Origin: DASQHY01 sp035602605
Lineage (GTDB): Bacteria > Acidobacteriota > Terriglobia > Acidiferrales > UBA7541
Length of the DNA stretch: 64,000 nucleotides
Reading direction: 5' to 3'
NCBI GenBank assembly: GCA_035602605.1
Contig: DATNLZ010000126.1
Span: forward strand, 1-64,000
Shown: one piece after another, positions 34,105 through 42,733 of the stretch
Numbering within the stretch: position 1 is the first letter of the stretch
Layout of the letters: each line of letters opens with the position of its first letter
Program-made: the position numbers and the translations under genes
The notes under the pieces: model-generated
Told to the model about the DNA's origin: nothing
Seen by the model: the letters and a program-made list of their open reading frames with translations, nothing else
Databases searched by the model: none

Positions 34105-34548
34105 TGTTCCTCGTGACTGGATCCCGGTAACTGTAGACCAGAATGAGACTGACGGTGAGAAGTCATTTTCCACCAGCCTACATATAAATGGGCAACGTTA
34201 GAGGCACAATCAGGTAAATACTGATATTGGCAGGAGAAAACTATTTAGAGTGAAGACGACCAGCGACTAACCGCCTCCTGCCGCGGCGCTATTAGTACGG
34301 GGTTATTCTTCTCCATCTCGGGGTTTCCCCTCCCTTCTTTCCTAAACTCACCGGATTGTGAACGTCCGCTTCGCCCCCTATTGTTATGTCGAAATAGTTG
34401 CACCAGTAAGAAAAAGTTGCCTTGTCAGGAAAGAGTTGCTCGTTACGTATCGCAGTAAGAGCGAAACCGCCCCGCTCCTTAGGATTGCAGAGCACCACGT
34501 CCTTGGCCGGGGTATCGAAGGTGAACTTCTGATACACAGGGGCCATCG
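34105..34548. other. Divergent intergenic region before the exopolysaccharide locus
   Basis: About 440 bp between the PAS-kinase operon (minus) and the first sigma-54 activator (plus). It contains a small palindrome ATCAG-GTAAATA-CTGAT at 34209-34225. I looked for a -24/-12 element in front of the activator gene and found none with correct spacing. Confidence 0.4.
34292..34546 (-). CDS. Possible small hypothetical protein
   Basis: An 84-residue frame starting at ATG 34546 (MAPVYQKFTFDTPAKDVV). Its composition looks more natural than a chance frame (few Arg and Ser, aromatic runs such as FSYWCNYFDI). There is no ribosome site, no known domain, and it fills the region where the promoter of the activator gene should be. 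It is kept only as a low-confidence candidate. Confidence 0.22.
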   Translation of the reverse strand: MAPVYQKFTFDTPAKDVVLCNPKERGGFALTAIRNEQLFPDKATFSYWCNYFDITIGGEADVHNPVSLGKKGGETPRWRRITPY

Positions 34549-35643
34549 ATGAGCGCGTTAACAATTCCTATCGATCTCGAAGCCAATGCACAGAGAGATA
34601 CCGCAGTCCGCTTAGGGGCAACGCCCCCAGGGGGCTGGAATGGCTGGACTAGCGAAGTTAGTGATGAGCTCTTCTATTCGACCACCAGTCCGGTAATGGC
34701 CAAACTCCACGAGCGAATGCAAAGGGTGGCTAAGGTTGACGCTCCTGTTCTGCTGCTCGGCGAGAGCGGGGTCGGGAAAGAAGTCCTGGCTCGCCGCATC
34801 CATAACCTATCTTCCCGGGCCCATCGCGCTTTCGTCAAATTGAATTGTGCCGCGCTGCCCGCCGAACTGCTCGAGAGCGAGCTGTTCGGCTATGAACCGG
34901 GGGCGTTCACTGGAGCGACCAAAGCCAAGCCCGGCCTTTTTGAACTAGCGAACAAAGGCACGATTCTTTTGGACGAGATCGGGGAGTTGCCCCCTTCTCT
35001 GCAGGCCAAACTTCTCCACGTCTTACAGGACCAGAAATTTTCGCGTTTGGGTGGACGGTCCATGGTTCACGTCAACGTGCGAATCCTGGCCGCGACCAAC
35101 ATCGACATCGAACAGGCTTTGGCCGCCAAGATACTGCGCGAAGATCTCTATTATCGTCTCAGCGCCTTCTCTTTCGTTGTCCCTCCGCTGCGCGAACGCC
35201 GTGAAGAGATACCTCTGCTGCTTCAATATTTTGTCGCAAGACTGGTCGTCCGGTTAGGGCAGGAGCCCCTCGGCCTTCCCCCCAAAGTGATTGAAAGCTG
35301 CATGAACTATTCCTGGCCAGGCAATGTTCGCGAATTGGAAAATTTCGTGAAGCGGTATCTGATTCTCGGTGATGAAGACGGAAGTGTGTCGCAGCTGCAA
35401 AAAAAACATGGCAAAGGACTCAATGGAAACAATGGCTCGAGCGCGCTGCCGTGCGTTACTGAGGTTTCCGATTTGAAACTGCTGGTTCGCACGCTCAAAG
35501 AAGAAACTGAAAAACAAGCGATTCGTCTTGCCCTGGAGCGGTACAACGGCAACCGCCGCGACGCGGCACAGGCCTTGAACATCAGCACCAAGGCCATGCT
35601 GCACAAGCAGCGACGATACGGGATCGGAACTACCAAGCTATAA
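34549..35643 (+). CDS. Sigma-54-dependent activator without receiver domain (1)
   Basis: About 364 residues. AAA+ domain with Walker A GESGVGKE, the sigma-54-contact loop GAFTGATK, Walker B ILLDEIGEL, sensor I AATNIDIEQ and the arginine fingers in REDLYYRLSAF. The lid has WPGNVRELENFVKRYL and a Fis-type HTH closes the protein (about 320-355, RDAAQALNISTKAML). The first 40 residues form no known sensor domain, so activity is probably set by protein contact or expression level. AGGGG precedes the ATG. It heads the exopolysaccharide gene row together with a paralogue. Confidence 0.92.
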   Translation: MSALTIPIDLEANAQRDTAVRLGATPPGGWNGWTSEVSDELFYSTTSPVMAKLHERMQRVAKVDAPVLLLGESGVGKEVLARRIHNLSSRAHRAFVKLNCAALPAELLESELFGYEPGAFTGATKAKPGLFELANKGTILLDEIGELPPSLQAKLLHVLQDQKFSRLGGRSMVHVNVRILAATNIDIEQALAAKILREDLYYRLSAFSFVVPPLRERREEIPLLLQYFVARLVVRLGQEPLGLPPKVIESCMNYSWPGNVRELENFVKRYLILGDEDGSVSQLQKKHGKGLNGNNGSSALPCVTEVSDLKLLVRTLKEETEKQAIRLALERYNGNRRDAAQALNISTKAMLHKQRRYGIGTTKL

Positions 35644-35696
35644 CGACCTCAATCGGGAGAGTCAGTCCCGCCGAGTTCTTGGAATGGAGAAGTGGA

Positions 35697-36758
35697 ATGC
35701 TGCAAGAATTAGAGAACACCCAGCCGCACTCTGATCCTCTTGGTGAATTGCTTTCGCCCGAAATTATTTTCGGGCGCAGTGAGGCAATGAACGAGGTTCG
35801 ATCGAAGATTGAGCGCATAAAAGACGCCGCGGTCCCGGTTTTGATCCGTGGGGAAAGCGGGACCGGCAAAGAAGTGATCGCCAAATTCATTCACACGCAC
35901 TCCTCATGGGTGAATAGCCCGTTCGTTAAGGTGCACTGCCCCGCCATTCCCGCAACGCTTCTCGAAAGTGAGCTGTTTGGCTACGAAGCTGGATCGTTTA
36001 CGGGCGCCGATCGGTCAAAACCTGGGCGCGTCGAGGCCGCGCATCGCGGCATTCTTTTTCTTGACGAAATTGCCGAGTTGGAGCCCGGATTACAGGTCAA
36101 GTTACTGCACCTTCTTCAGGACGGGCACATTTTCCGAATCGGCGCGCAGGAGGGACGCGTGGTCGATGCCCGCATCATCTGCGCAACTCACCGTCAGCTG
36201 GAACAGGAAATTGCACGAGGGCGGTTCCGGCAAGATCTCTTTTATCGCATCAATGTTGTGACCGTACATTTGCCGCCACTACGCGACCGCAAAGAGGATA
36301 TTCCCGGAATGGCTCAGTATTTCCTGCGCCTTAGCCAGCAGCGATTCAATACTAAAGTTGCCCCCCTCTCCGACGAATGGCTCGAGAGGCTTCAGGAGCA
36401 TGATTGGCCCGGTAATATTCGCGAGCTGGAAAATGTGATTGGAAATTATGTCGTTCTGGGGCCCGAAGGCAGTCTCCCCGGCGAAGAAAATCCCATTCCG
36501 CAAACCTTCCAGAAGGTTGAAATACCCGAAGGCACGATCTCGCTTCGAAAGATTGGGCGACGTGCAGCCCGTGAGGCCGAACGTCGCGTGATTTTGCGAG
36601 TCTTGAAATCTGTCCGCGGCAATCGCAAGCAGGCAGCGCGAACCCTCAATATTAGTTACCGCGCTCTTCTTTATAAGTTGAAGGAAGTTGGAATTCCTCC
36701 GAAGCGGGTCCTAGAAGCCCAGCCGGAGGGCGCATTCTCCCGCATGCGCGCATTTTAA
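35697..36758 (+). CDS. Sigma-54-dependent activator without receiver domain (2)
   Basis: About 353 residues, same layout as the preceding gene: Walker A GESGTGKE, the sigma-54 loop as GSFTGADR (Ala replaced by Ser), Walker B LFLDEIAEL, QDLFYRINVV and WPGNIRELENVIGNYV, with a Fis-type HTH at the end (RKQAARTLNISYRALLYKL). No N-terminal sensor domain. ATG 35697 follows GGAGAAGTGGA and is preferred over a TTG at 35679. It lies 53 bp after activator 1 and 15 bp before the polysaccharide export gene, so it is probably cotranscribed with both. Confidence 0.92.
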   Translation: MLQELENTQPHSDPLGELLSPEIIFGRSEAMNEVRSKIERIKDAAVPVLIRGESGTGKEVIAKFIHTHSSWVNSPFVKVHCPAIPATLLESELFGYEAGSFTGADRSKPGRVEAAHRGILFLDEIAELEPGLQVKLLHLLQDGHIFRIGAQEGRVVDARIICATHRQLEQEIARGRFRQDLFYRINVVTVHLPPLRDRKEDIPGMAQYFLRLSQQRFNTKVAPLSDEWLERLQEHDWPGNIRELENVIGNYVVLGPEGSLPGEENPIPQTFQKVEIPEGTISLRKIGRRAAREAERRVILRVLKSVRGNRKQAARTLNISYRALLYKLKEVGIPPKRVLEAQPEGAFSRMRAF

Positions 36759-36773
36759 TTTGGAGGATAAGCG

Positions 36774-37415
36774 ATGAGGTATATAAGTCGAACCATTTTC
36801 ATTTTGCTGGTCGCGGTGGTTTCGATCTGCCCCTTCGCTACGGCGCAAACTTCTACCGCAGGCACTCAAGCCAAGGCGCTTCCTGCCGGTCCCAGCATTC
36901 CTGCTGCGGCCGATCGACCCACTCCCGGCTCTGGGTATCTCATCGGGCCCGGCGACGTCGTTGCAGTACACGTCTGGCACGAGCCGGAAATCTCCGGCAA
37001 AGTTCCGGTGCGCACGGACGGAAAAATTTCTCTTCCGCTCGTCGGCGAACTGCAAGCGGCCGGCCTGACTCCTGAGAGTCTTCAGATCAGCATCCGCAAG
37101 AAACTGTATGACTACATTAAGAACCCGGAAGTAGCCGTGGTCGTCGAAGAAATGAATAGCCGCCAGTTCAACGTAATGGGGGAGGTCCAGAAACCGGGCA
37201 ATTTCCCGCTTCTGCGTCCTACGCGGGTCTTGGACGCGCTGGCACTGGCGGGAGGGTTCCGCGACTTCGCGAAAGTCACAAAGATTTATATTTTGCGCCG
37301 AGCCCCGCAGGGCAGCACAGTCACGCTGCATTTCAATTACAAACGGGTGGTTAAGGGAAAAGATGGCGACGATAACGTCGAGCTTCTGCCCGGCGACACG
37401 ATCGTGGTGCCGTGA
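36774..37415 (+). CDS. Wza/EpsE-like polysaccharide export protein
   Basis: About 213 residues. Signal peptide (FILLVAVVSICPFATAQ), a Poly_export domain (YLIGPGDVVAVHVWHEPEISG, VRTDGKISLPLVGELQ, VVVEEMNSRQFNVMGEV) and one SLBB domain (GNFPLLRPTRVLDALALAGG). Short Wza-type proteins like this form the periplasmic part of the outer-membrane channel in exosortase-linked loci. There is no lipobox Cys. GGAGG precedes the ATG. The stop overlaps the next gene's start by 4 bp. Confidence 0.9.
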   Translation: MRYISRTIFILLVAVVSICPFATAQTSTAGTQAKALPAGPSIPAAADRPTPGSGYLIGPGDVVAVHVWHEPEISGKVPVRTDGKISLPLVGELQAAGLTPESLQISIRKKLYDYIKNPEVAVVVEEMNSRQFNVMGEVQKPGNFPLLRPTRVLDALALAGGFRDFAKVTKIYILRRAPQGSTVTLHFNYKRVVKGKDGDDNVELLPGDTIVVP

Positions 37416-38791
37416 GCATCTTTATGCCTAGCAACCTCAGAGTCTTAGCGGCTTTCTTGTTGGCCTTTTGCTTCGCCAGTGTCGCGCCCACAAATGCCCA
37501 GACGCGGCAACGGGATGAAGGAAAGAGGACGAAAAAGCCGAAAACCTCCCGAGATCTGATGGTGCGTTCGCGCTATGCCGGCGAAACGAGCCTGCTCAAT
37601 GGCGTTGATCTCGAATTGCATTCTGCCGTTACCAGCGATAACAACGTTTTCGGTCTCAATACCCACAAGCAGGGCGACGTCTTATTCCAAGAAGGGGCCT
37701 CCTTCAGTTTGCTGACCAGAAGACAAGCCTGGGACTTGTGGTTGCAGTATCGCCCCGATTACGTTTTCTATAAATCGGCGAGCTCCATTAATCAGTTCAC
37801 GCACGGTTTTGATTTTGACACGGACTATCGCGTGACGCGGCACGTCACTGTTCGACTTAAAGATTCGTTGGCTTACGAATCAGGTGTCATGCTTCCGCGA
37901 CTGAATGCAGATTTCGCTCTACCGGTTGGCCTCCCCGCAACCTTAAATACGACGATATTTACCCCGACAGCTCGGGCCTTCTCCAATCAAGCAGGCTTCG
38001 ACACGACGATCCAGTTTAGTAGGCGCAGTTCATTCGACCTCACTACCGCTTACGCATTCCGCCGACTTAGTCACTTGGGGCCGACGGTGGCAAACTTTTT
38101 CAATACCCGGGGTGTGAGCGGTGGATTCGGCTTCCAATATCGCGCGAACGAACGCCTGACCATCGGACCTAGATTCCTTTACCAAGACTACCGATTTGGG
38201 AGCGTGGCTCGGGATCAAACGCAAAGTGTTTTTCTGAACGTTTTGTGGGATATGGGACCGAGCCTGTCCATCTCTGCATTTGGCGGACCGCAATATTCCA
38301 ACGCCAACGGCCAATTTTTGCGTCGCTCGACCGACCCCACTCAGCCGCCCTATGTCTTCGTTCCAGGCGGTCACAAGGGCTGGAACATGGCGGGCGGAGC
38401 GTCGGTTAGCCTCCGCGCTGAAAAGACATTGTTGCGCTTTAGCGCCCAGCGAATTGTTTCCGACGGTGGCGGACTGCTCACCGCGGTGACAAATACTTCG
38501 GAAGCCGTTGAACTCCGGCGCCGGTTAACTCGCTATTGGGACATCGTGTTGACCGGGTCCAACGCGCGGTCTCTATCTTTGCCAGGAGCTTTCGGACGTG
38601 GCCAGGTAGACGCTCAATCTTTTGGCGTCGCATTGGAACGCCCCATTAAGGAAAACCTTAGTGTGCACGGCGAATTCAACTTTCTGCGCCAGCGCACCAA
38701 TCAAATCGTTCCTTTCGAAGCAAACATGAATAGAAATCGCGTGATGATTGGTTTGTTCTACAGAATCGGAACTTACAAACTCGGACAATAA
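37412..38791 (+). CDS. Outer-membrane beta-barrel protein of the export system
   Basis: About 459 residues. Signal peptide (LRVLAAFLLAFCFASVAPTNAQ), then many alternating amphipathic strands (RHVTVRLKDSLAYES, RLTIGPRFLYQDYRF, SLSISAFGGPQYSN, NLSVHGEFNFLRQ) ending in an aromatic-closed strand (VMIGLFYRIG). This fits a barrel of about 16-18 strands, as found for the EpsL-type or PEP-CTERM-associated outer-membrane proteins. It probably forms the outer-membrane pore for the polymer together with the Wza-like protein. The family was not identified with certainty. Confidence 0.7.
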   Translation: MSIFMPSNLRVLAAFLLAFCFASVAPTNAQTRQRDEGKRTKKPKTSRDLMVRSRYAGETSLLNGVDLELHSAVTSDNNVFGLNTHKQGDVLFQEGASFSLLTRRQAWDLWLQYRPDYVFYKSASSINQFTHGFDFDTDYRVTRHVTVRLKDSLAYESGVMLPRLNADFALPVGLPATLNTTIFTPTARAFSNQAGFDTTIQFSRRSSFDLTTAYAFRRLSHLGPTVANFFNTRGVSGGFGFQYRANERLTIGPRFLYQDYRFGSVARDQTQSVFLNVLWDMGPSLSISAFGGPQYSNANGQFLRRSTDPTQPPYVFVPGGHKGWNMAGGASVSLRAEKTLLRFSAQRIVSDGGGLLTAVTNTSEAVELRRRLTRYWDIVLTGSNARSLSLPGAFGRGQVDAQSFGVALERPIKENLSVHGEFNFLRQRTNQIVPFEANMNRNRVMIGLFYRIGTYKLGQ

Positions 38792-38794
38792 AAA

Positions 38795-40345
38795 ATGCGA
38801 ACGAATACACCTAAAAATCGGACATCCTGGAACGAATATTGGGACATCGCTGTTCGTCGGCGTTGGTATCTGCTCGGCCCCCTCTTTGTCATCGGGTTGT
38901 CGAGTATCGTCGCAGCTAACCTGTGGCCGGCGCGGTATCGCTCGGAAGCTTTGGTTCTCGTGGATCATCAAAAAGTGCCCGAGCAATACGTGACGCCAAA
39001 TGTGGTCACGAGTCTCGAGGATTGGCTGCAATCGATGACCCAGCAAGTTGAGAGCTCACGACGGCTGCAGCCCATTGTGGAAGAGCTCGGACTCTATCCC
39101 AAGGAGCGCGCCCAGTTGCCCATGGAAACTGTTCTGCAGAAGATGCGCACCGACATCACCGTTGAGCCGGTAAAAGTGGCGGCCCGCCGCGGCGAGTCTA
39201 CGGTTTTCCGTATCGCGTATCTGGCGCCCTCTCCCGCTATCGCCAAGCAGGTTGCCGAGCGATTGACCGCTGCTTTCATCAGCGAAAATCTGCACACTCG
39301 AACGCAGGAGTCCGCGAGCACCACAGCATTTCTCGGGACCCAACTCGAGCAGGCGCAGCAGAACCTGGCTGAAAAGGAAGAGCGACTGAAGCAATACAAG
39401 CTTCAATACCTCGGGCAACTTCCCGAGCAAGAGCAGGGAAATCTCCAGATTATGAATAGCTTGCAGACGCAGTTAGCTGCCAGCTCTCTTGCGCTTGATC
39501 GCGCACAGCAAGATAAAACATATCTTGAATCGATGGTTTCACAGTTCCGGTCGGTTCAACCTGCTGACGGAAACAACACCCCTTCATCCCCGGATGCCGC
39601 TCTGCGTAGCTTGCGCGCCAGGCTCACCGAACTCGAGGCTAAATACAACCCCGCCTACCCCGAAATCGTTCGTTTGAAGGAAGAGATTTCCAAATGGGAG
39701 GCGATCAAACAGCAAGCGGGAGCCGACACCGCTACCGGTGCCAAGAACAGTTCGCCCTCCAACGATCCCGCTTACATTGAATTGCAAAGTCGCCTCCGAT
39801 CGGTGCGCGCTGAAATCGAGAACCAAAGCAAAGAAGTCGCCAGCATCCGGCGGAGGCTGCAAGACATCCAGGGCCGAGTAGGAATTGTTCCGGTGCGCCA
39901 GCAGGAACTGACAGAGATCACCAGAGAATATGAAACGGCGCGCCAGAATTACCAGTCCCTTCAACAAAGCAAAACCAAATCCGAGCTGGCCACTAGCATG
40001 GAAGTACGCCAGCAAGGCGAGCAGATTCGCGTTTTGGATGCAGCCAGTTTCCCGCGTTCTCCGGCTGAACCCAATCGGTCGATCGTAGTTCTAGGCGGCT
40101 GGTTACTCGGATTGATGGCCGGTATCGCGCTGATCGCGCTGAAGGAAATGGCCGATCCTAAAGTGTTCGGCGAAGAGGAAGTGATTAAAGTTACGCAACT
40201 TCCGATCCTTGTCTCGCTCCCTGTTTTGCGCTCGCGGTGGGAAGAGGCTCGCCGGAAGGAGCAGTGGCATTTCGAGGTCGCGACCGTAGCAGTTCTGTTT
40301 GCCCTGTCGATCGGTTTCAGCCTGTTTACAGTTCTGGCTGGTTGA
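38795..40345 (+). CDS. Polysaccharide chain-length determinant (Wzz/EpsF-like)
   Basis: About 516 residues. N-terminal Wzz domain with a membrane span (about 23-42, WYLLGPLFVIGLSSIVAA), a large periplasmic coiled coil (about 170-400), a conserved proline-rich segment (AASFPRSPAEPNRSIVVLGG), a second span at about 428-448 and a third at about 495-515. This is the layout of the polysaccharide co-polymerases of exosortase loci. It has no kinase domain; the kinase is coded by the next gene, as in split Wzc (CapA/CapB) systems. Confidence 0.88.
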   Translation: MRTNTPKNRTSWNEYWDIAVRRRWYLLGPLFVIGLSSIVAANLWPARYRSEALVLVDHQKVPEQYVTPNVVTSLEDWLQSMTQQVESSRRLQPIVEELGLYPKERAQLPMETVLQKMRTDITVEPVKVAARRGESTVFRIAYLAPSPAIAKQVAERLTAAFISENLHTRTQESASTTAFLGTQLEQAQQNLAEKEERLKQYKLQYLGQLPEQEQGNLQIMNSLQTQLAASSLALDRAQQDKTYLESMVSQFRSVQPADGNNTPSSPDAALRSLRARLTELEAKYNPAYPEIVRLKEEISKWEAIKQQAGADTATGAKNSSPSNDPAYIELQSRLRSVRAEIENQSKEVASIRRRLQDIQGRVGIVPVRQQELTEITREYETARQNYQSLQQSKTKSELATSMEVRQQGEQIRVLDAASFPRSPAEPNRSIVVLGGWLLGLMAGIALIALKEMADPKVFGEEEVIKVTQLPILVSLPVLRSRWEEARRKEQWHFEVATVAVLFALSIGFSLFTVLAG

Positions 40346-40421
40346 CGAGCGTTTGTAGCTGGCCCGTGGCCGCGCGGCACGGTGTCCTAAAAAACTTGTT
40401 CGAGTCAAAGCGAGGGAAAAA

Positions 40422-41339
40422 GTGAGTTCTGTAGACGCGTTCCCCAATCGATTCCAGGAAAGTTCCAGAATCGTTGACATCGTACCCGAGGGTGGTGAGC
40501 AGGACCATCAGACCGGGTTTCCAGGCCAGGTTCACGCCGCTGACGGCTTCGCCTCAGGGGCGCTTGGATTCGACAACGTCGAGCGCATAACCTGCAGGTT
40601 GCGCGCCGAAGACCACATCGTCGGCGTGAATGGTTTCCATCCGATCGGCACCGAAAAATACAAGCTTCTCCGTTATCGACTCAATCGCATCCGTCAGGCT
40701 CGACCGTTGAATTCGCTGCTGGTAACCAGCACCATTCCACGCGAGGGAAAAACCGTAACCGCTGTGAATCTAGCTGTTTCTCTGGCCATGACTTCCGCTC
40801 GCGTTTGTCTGGTGGACGCGGATATGCGCAAACCTTCCATTCACACGGCGTTGGGGATCCGCCCGTTCGCCGGGTTGGCTGAGTACCTCGAAGGTCGTCT
40901 CGATCTTGCGTCTACCTATCGCCTGACCGTCCCCTTGGGTTTCTGCTTTGTATCTGCTGGCCGCCCGACACTGCAGCCTGTAGAGCTTTTGCAAAGCCCA
41001 CGCATGCGCGAGTTTGTGAAGGAAATGAGCAATACCTTTGACTGGCTCATCATCGATTCCCCGCCGCTCGATCCGTTTGCGGATGGTCATTGCTTGGCGG
41101 CAATTACAGATGGCGTTTTGCTCGTCGTGCGGGAAGGATTTATCCAACGCCGCGAACTCCAGCGCTCGATCGCGTCCTTGAACGGCGCATACGTTGCTGG
41201 AGTGGTTCTAAACCAGACGAAAGATTCGCAACGCGATTTCTACAATTATTACTACGGGGTGCCCAGTCCGCCCCGGCACCGAATATTGCGCGCGATGCCC
41301 AATCTGCTTTCCAAGGGGAGCTTCTCAAAGAATGGTTAG
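40422..41339 (+). CDS. BY-kinase-like tyrosine autokinase (CpsD/CapB family)
   Basis: About 305 residues. P-loop region LLVTSTIPREGKTVTAVNLA, Walker A' in CLVDADMRKPS and Walker B in WLIIDSPPLDPFAD. The end carries a tyrosine cluster (FYNYYYG), as in autophosphorylating BY-kinases. The P-loop reads PREGKT where PGEGKS/T is usual; the GKT core is intact. It probably controls polymer length and export through the preceding Wzz-like protein. Start is GTG 40422; the first 80 residues look disordered. Its 3' end overlaps the next gene by 8 bp. Confidence 0.85.
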   Translation: MSSVDAFPNRFQESSRIVDIVPEGGEQDHQTGFPGQVHAADGFASGALGFDNVERITCRLRAEDHIVGVNGFHPIGTEKYKLLRYRLNRIRQARPLNSLLVTSTIPREGKTVTAVNLAVSLAMTSARVCLVDADMRKPSIHTALGIRPFAGLAEYLEGRLDLASTYRLTVPLGFCFVSAGRPTLQPVELLQSPRMREFVKEMSNTFDWLIIDSPPLDPFADGHCLAAITDGVLLVVREGFIQRRELQRSIASLNGAYVAGVVLNQTKDSQRDFYNYYYGVPSPPRHRILRAMPNLLSKGSFSKNG

Positions 41340-42723
41340 GATCTTTCATGCTTATTTCCCGATACGGACGCTTCTCCTGGCCCTTGCCGATGCGCTCGTA
41401 ATCGTCATTGGCTTGACCGCTGGAGCTATTTTTGTCTATGGGGCGGGCCACAGTGCAGCGTTTGCGTATGGCGACATACTTCCCAAAATTGCCGTTGCTG
41501 GAATTGTCTGCATGCTTTGCATCCACTATTTCGACCTGTACAGCTCAGAGGTGGTTGCTGACTCCCGCGAGGTAGCCACGCGACTCAGTCAGGTCGTTGG
41601 AACCTGCGCCATCATTCTTGCCATTCTTTACTATGTTTATCCGGGTCTTAAGCTCCACCACCGCATCCTGTTTACCGGGATGATCCTTGTCGGAACGTTG
41701 TTGATCGCCTGTCGAAAACTTTTTTTCCTCTTGAACGGAGTTGCCCGCCTCAACCAGCGCGTCGTGCTGTTGGCCGGTGATCCCCTGGCGGTTTCTCTTG
41801 CCGAGGAATTCAGATGTCGGCCGGAATTGGGCATTCAAACACTCGGGTACATCGGGGATGCTTCTGACGTCGCCCCGATGCACTCAAGTTTGCGTCGCTT
41901 GGGTGACTTCGATGACTTAGCCGACCTGGTGGAACAGAAGCGCATCGACCGCGTTATTGTGACCATGAATGAAAGGCGCGGACGGCTTCCCCTCGAGCCC
42001 CTTTTGGACCTCAAAAGTCGCGGCATTAGGGTCGAAGACGGCGCGGAAGTCTATGAGTCCGTCACCGGAAGGATTCGCCTGGACTCGTTGCGGCTGAGCC
42101 AGCTCGTCTTCTCAGACGGATTTCGCGTTTCCGATATCAAACTTCTCTACAAACGGGGGATCTCCATCGCTCTTTCTCTCGTTAGTTTGCTTTTGATGCT
42201 CCCGTACATGCTGGTTATCGCGATTGCCATTCGCTTGGACTCCCCTGGCCCTGCGCTGTTCCGGCAGAAGCGCATCGGCAAGAACGGAAAAGTCTTCACA
42301 CTGTACAAATTTCGCTCGATGCGCGTCGATGCCGACCAGGACGGCTTCCCGCGTCCGGTGGAAAAGGATGACCAGCGCTTGACGCGCGTGGGACGCTGGC
42401 TGCGCCGGTCGCGAATGGATGAGTTGCCTCAGCTATACAATATTTTGCGGGGAGACATGTATTTTATCGGACCTCGCCCTTTCGTTGTTGAGCAGGAGCG
42501 GGAGCTGGCTCGGCAGATTCCCTATTATCGCTACCGCTGGACCGTGAAGCCCGGAGCGACGGGCTGGGCCCAGATGCACCGTGGATATTGCTCCACGCTG
42601 GATGACAACACTGAAAAATTGGCTTACGACCTGTACTACATCAAGAACGTCTCGGTCGGGTTGGACCTCTTGATCTTGTTCGAGACCGTAAAAATCCTTT
42701 TGCTTGGACGCGGCAGCCGATAG
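41332..42723 (+). CDS. Polyprenyl-phosphate sugar-1-phosphate transferase (priming enzyme)
   Basis: About 463 residues. Four N-terminal membrane spans (about 10-130), a soluble NAD-binding-like CoA-fold domain (about 140-270), one more membrane element (about 280-305) and the C-terminal catalytic domain: RQKRIGKNGKVFTLYKFRSM, TRVGRWLRRSRMDELPQLYN and FIGPRPF, then KPGATGWAQM. It starts repeat-unit synthesis by placing a sugar 1-phosphate on undecaprenyl phosphate at the inner membrane. The whole layout matches the EpsB/WbaP-type enzymes of exosortase loci. Confidence 0.92.
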   Translation: MVRIFHAYFPIRTLLLALADALVIVIGLTAGAIFVYGAGHSAAFAYGDILPKIAVAGIVCMLCIHYFDLYSSEVVADSREVATRLSQVVGTCAIILAILYYVYPGLKLHHRILFTGMILVGTLLIACRKLFFLLNGVARLNQRVVLLAGDPLAVSLAEEFRCRPELGIQTLGYIGDASDVAPMHSSLRRLGDFDDLADLVEQKRIDRVIVTMNERRGRLPLEPLLDLKSRGIRVEDGAEVYESVTGRIRLDSLRLSQLVFSDGFRVSDIKLLYKRGISIALSLVSLLLMLPYMLVIAIAIRLDSPGPALFRQKRIGKNGKVFTLYKFRSMRVDADQDGFPRPVEKDDQRLTRVGRWLRRSRMDELPQLYNILRGDMYFIGPRPFVVEQERELARQIPYYRYRWTVKPGATGWAQMHRGYCSTLDDNTEKLAYDLYYIKNVSVGLDLLILFETVKILLLGRGSR

Positions 42724-42733
42724 GACAGCTTCT

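Noticed and set aside
34174..34548. A sigma-54 promoter before the first activator gene
   Set aside because: Each TTGC in the region was checked for a GG 12 bp upstream; none had it.
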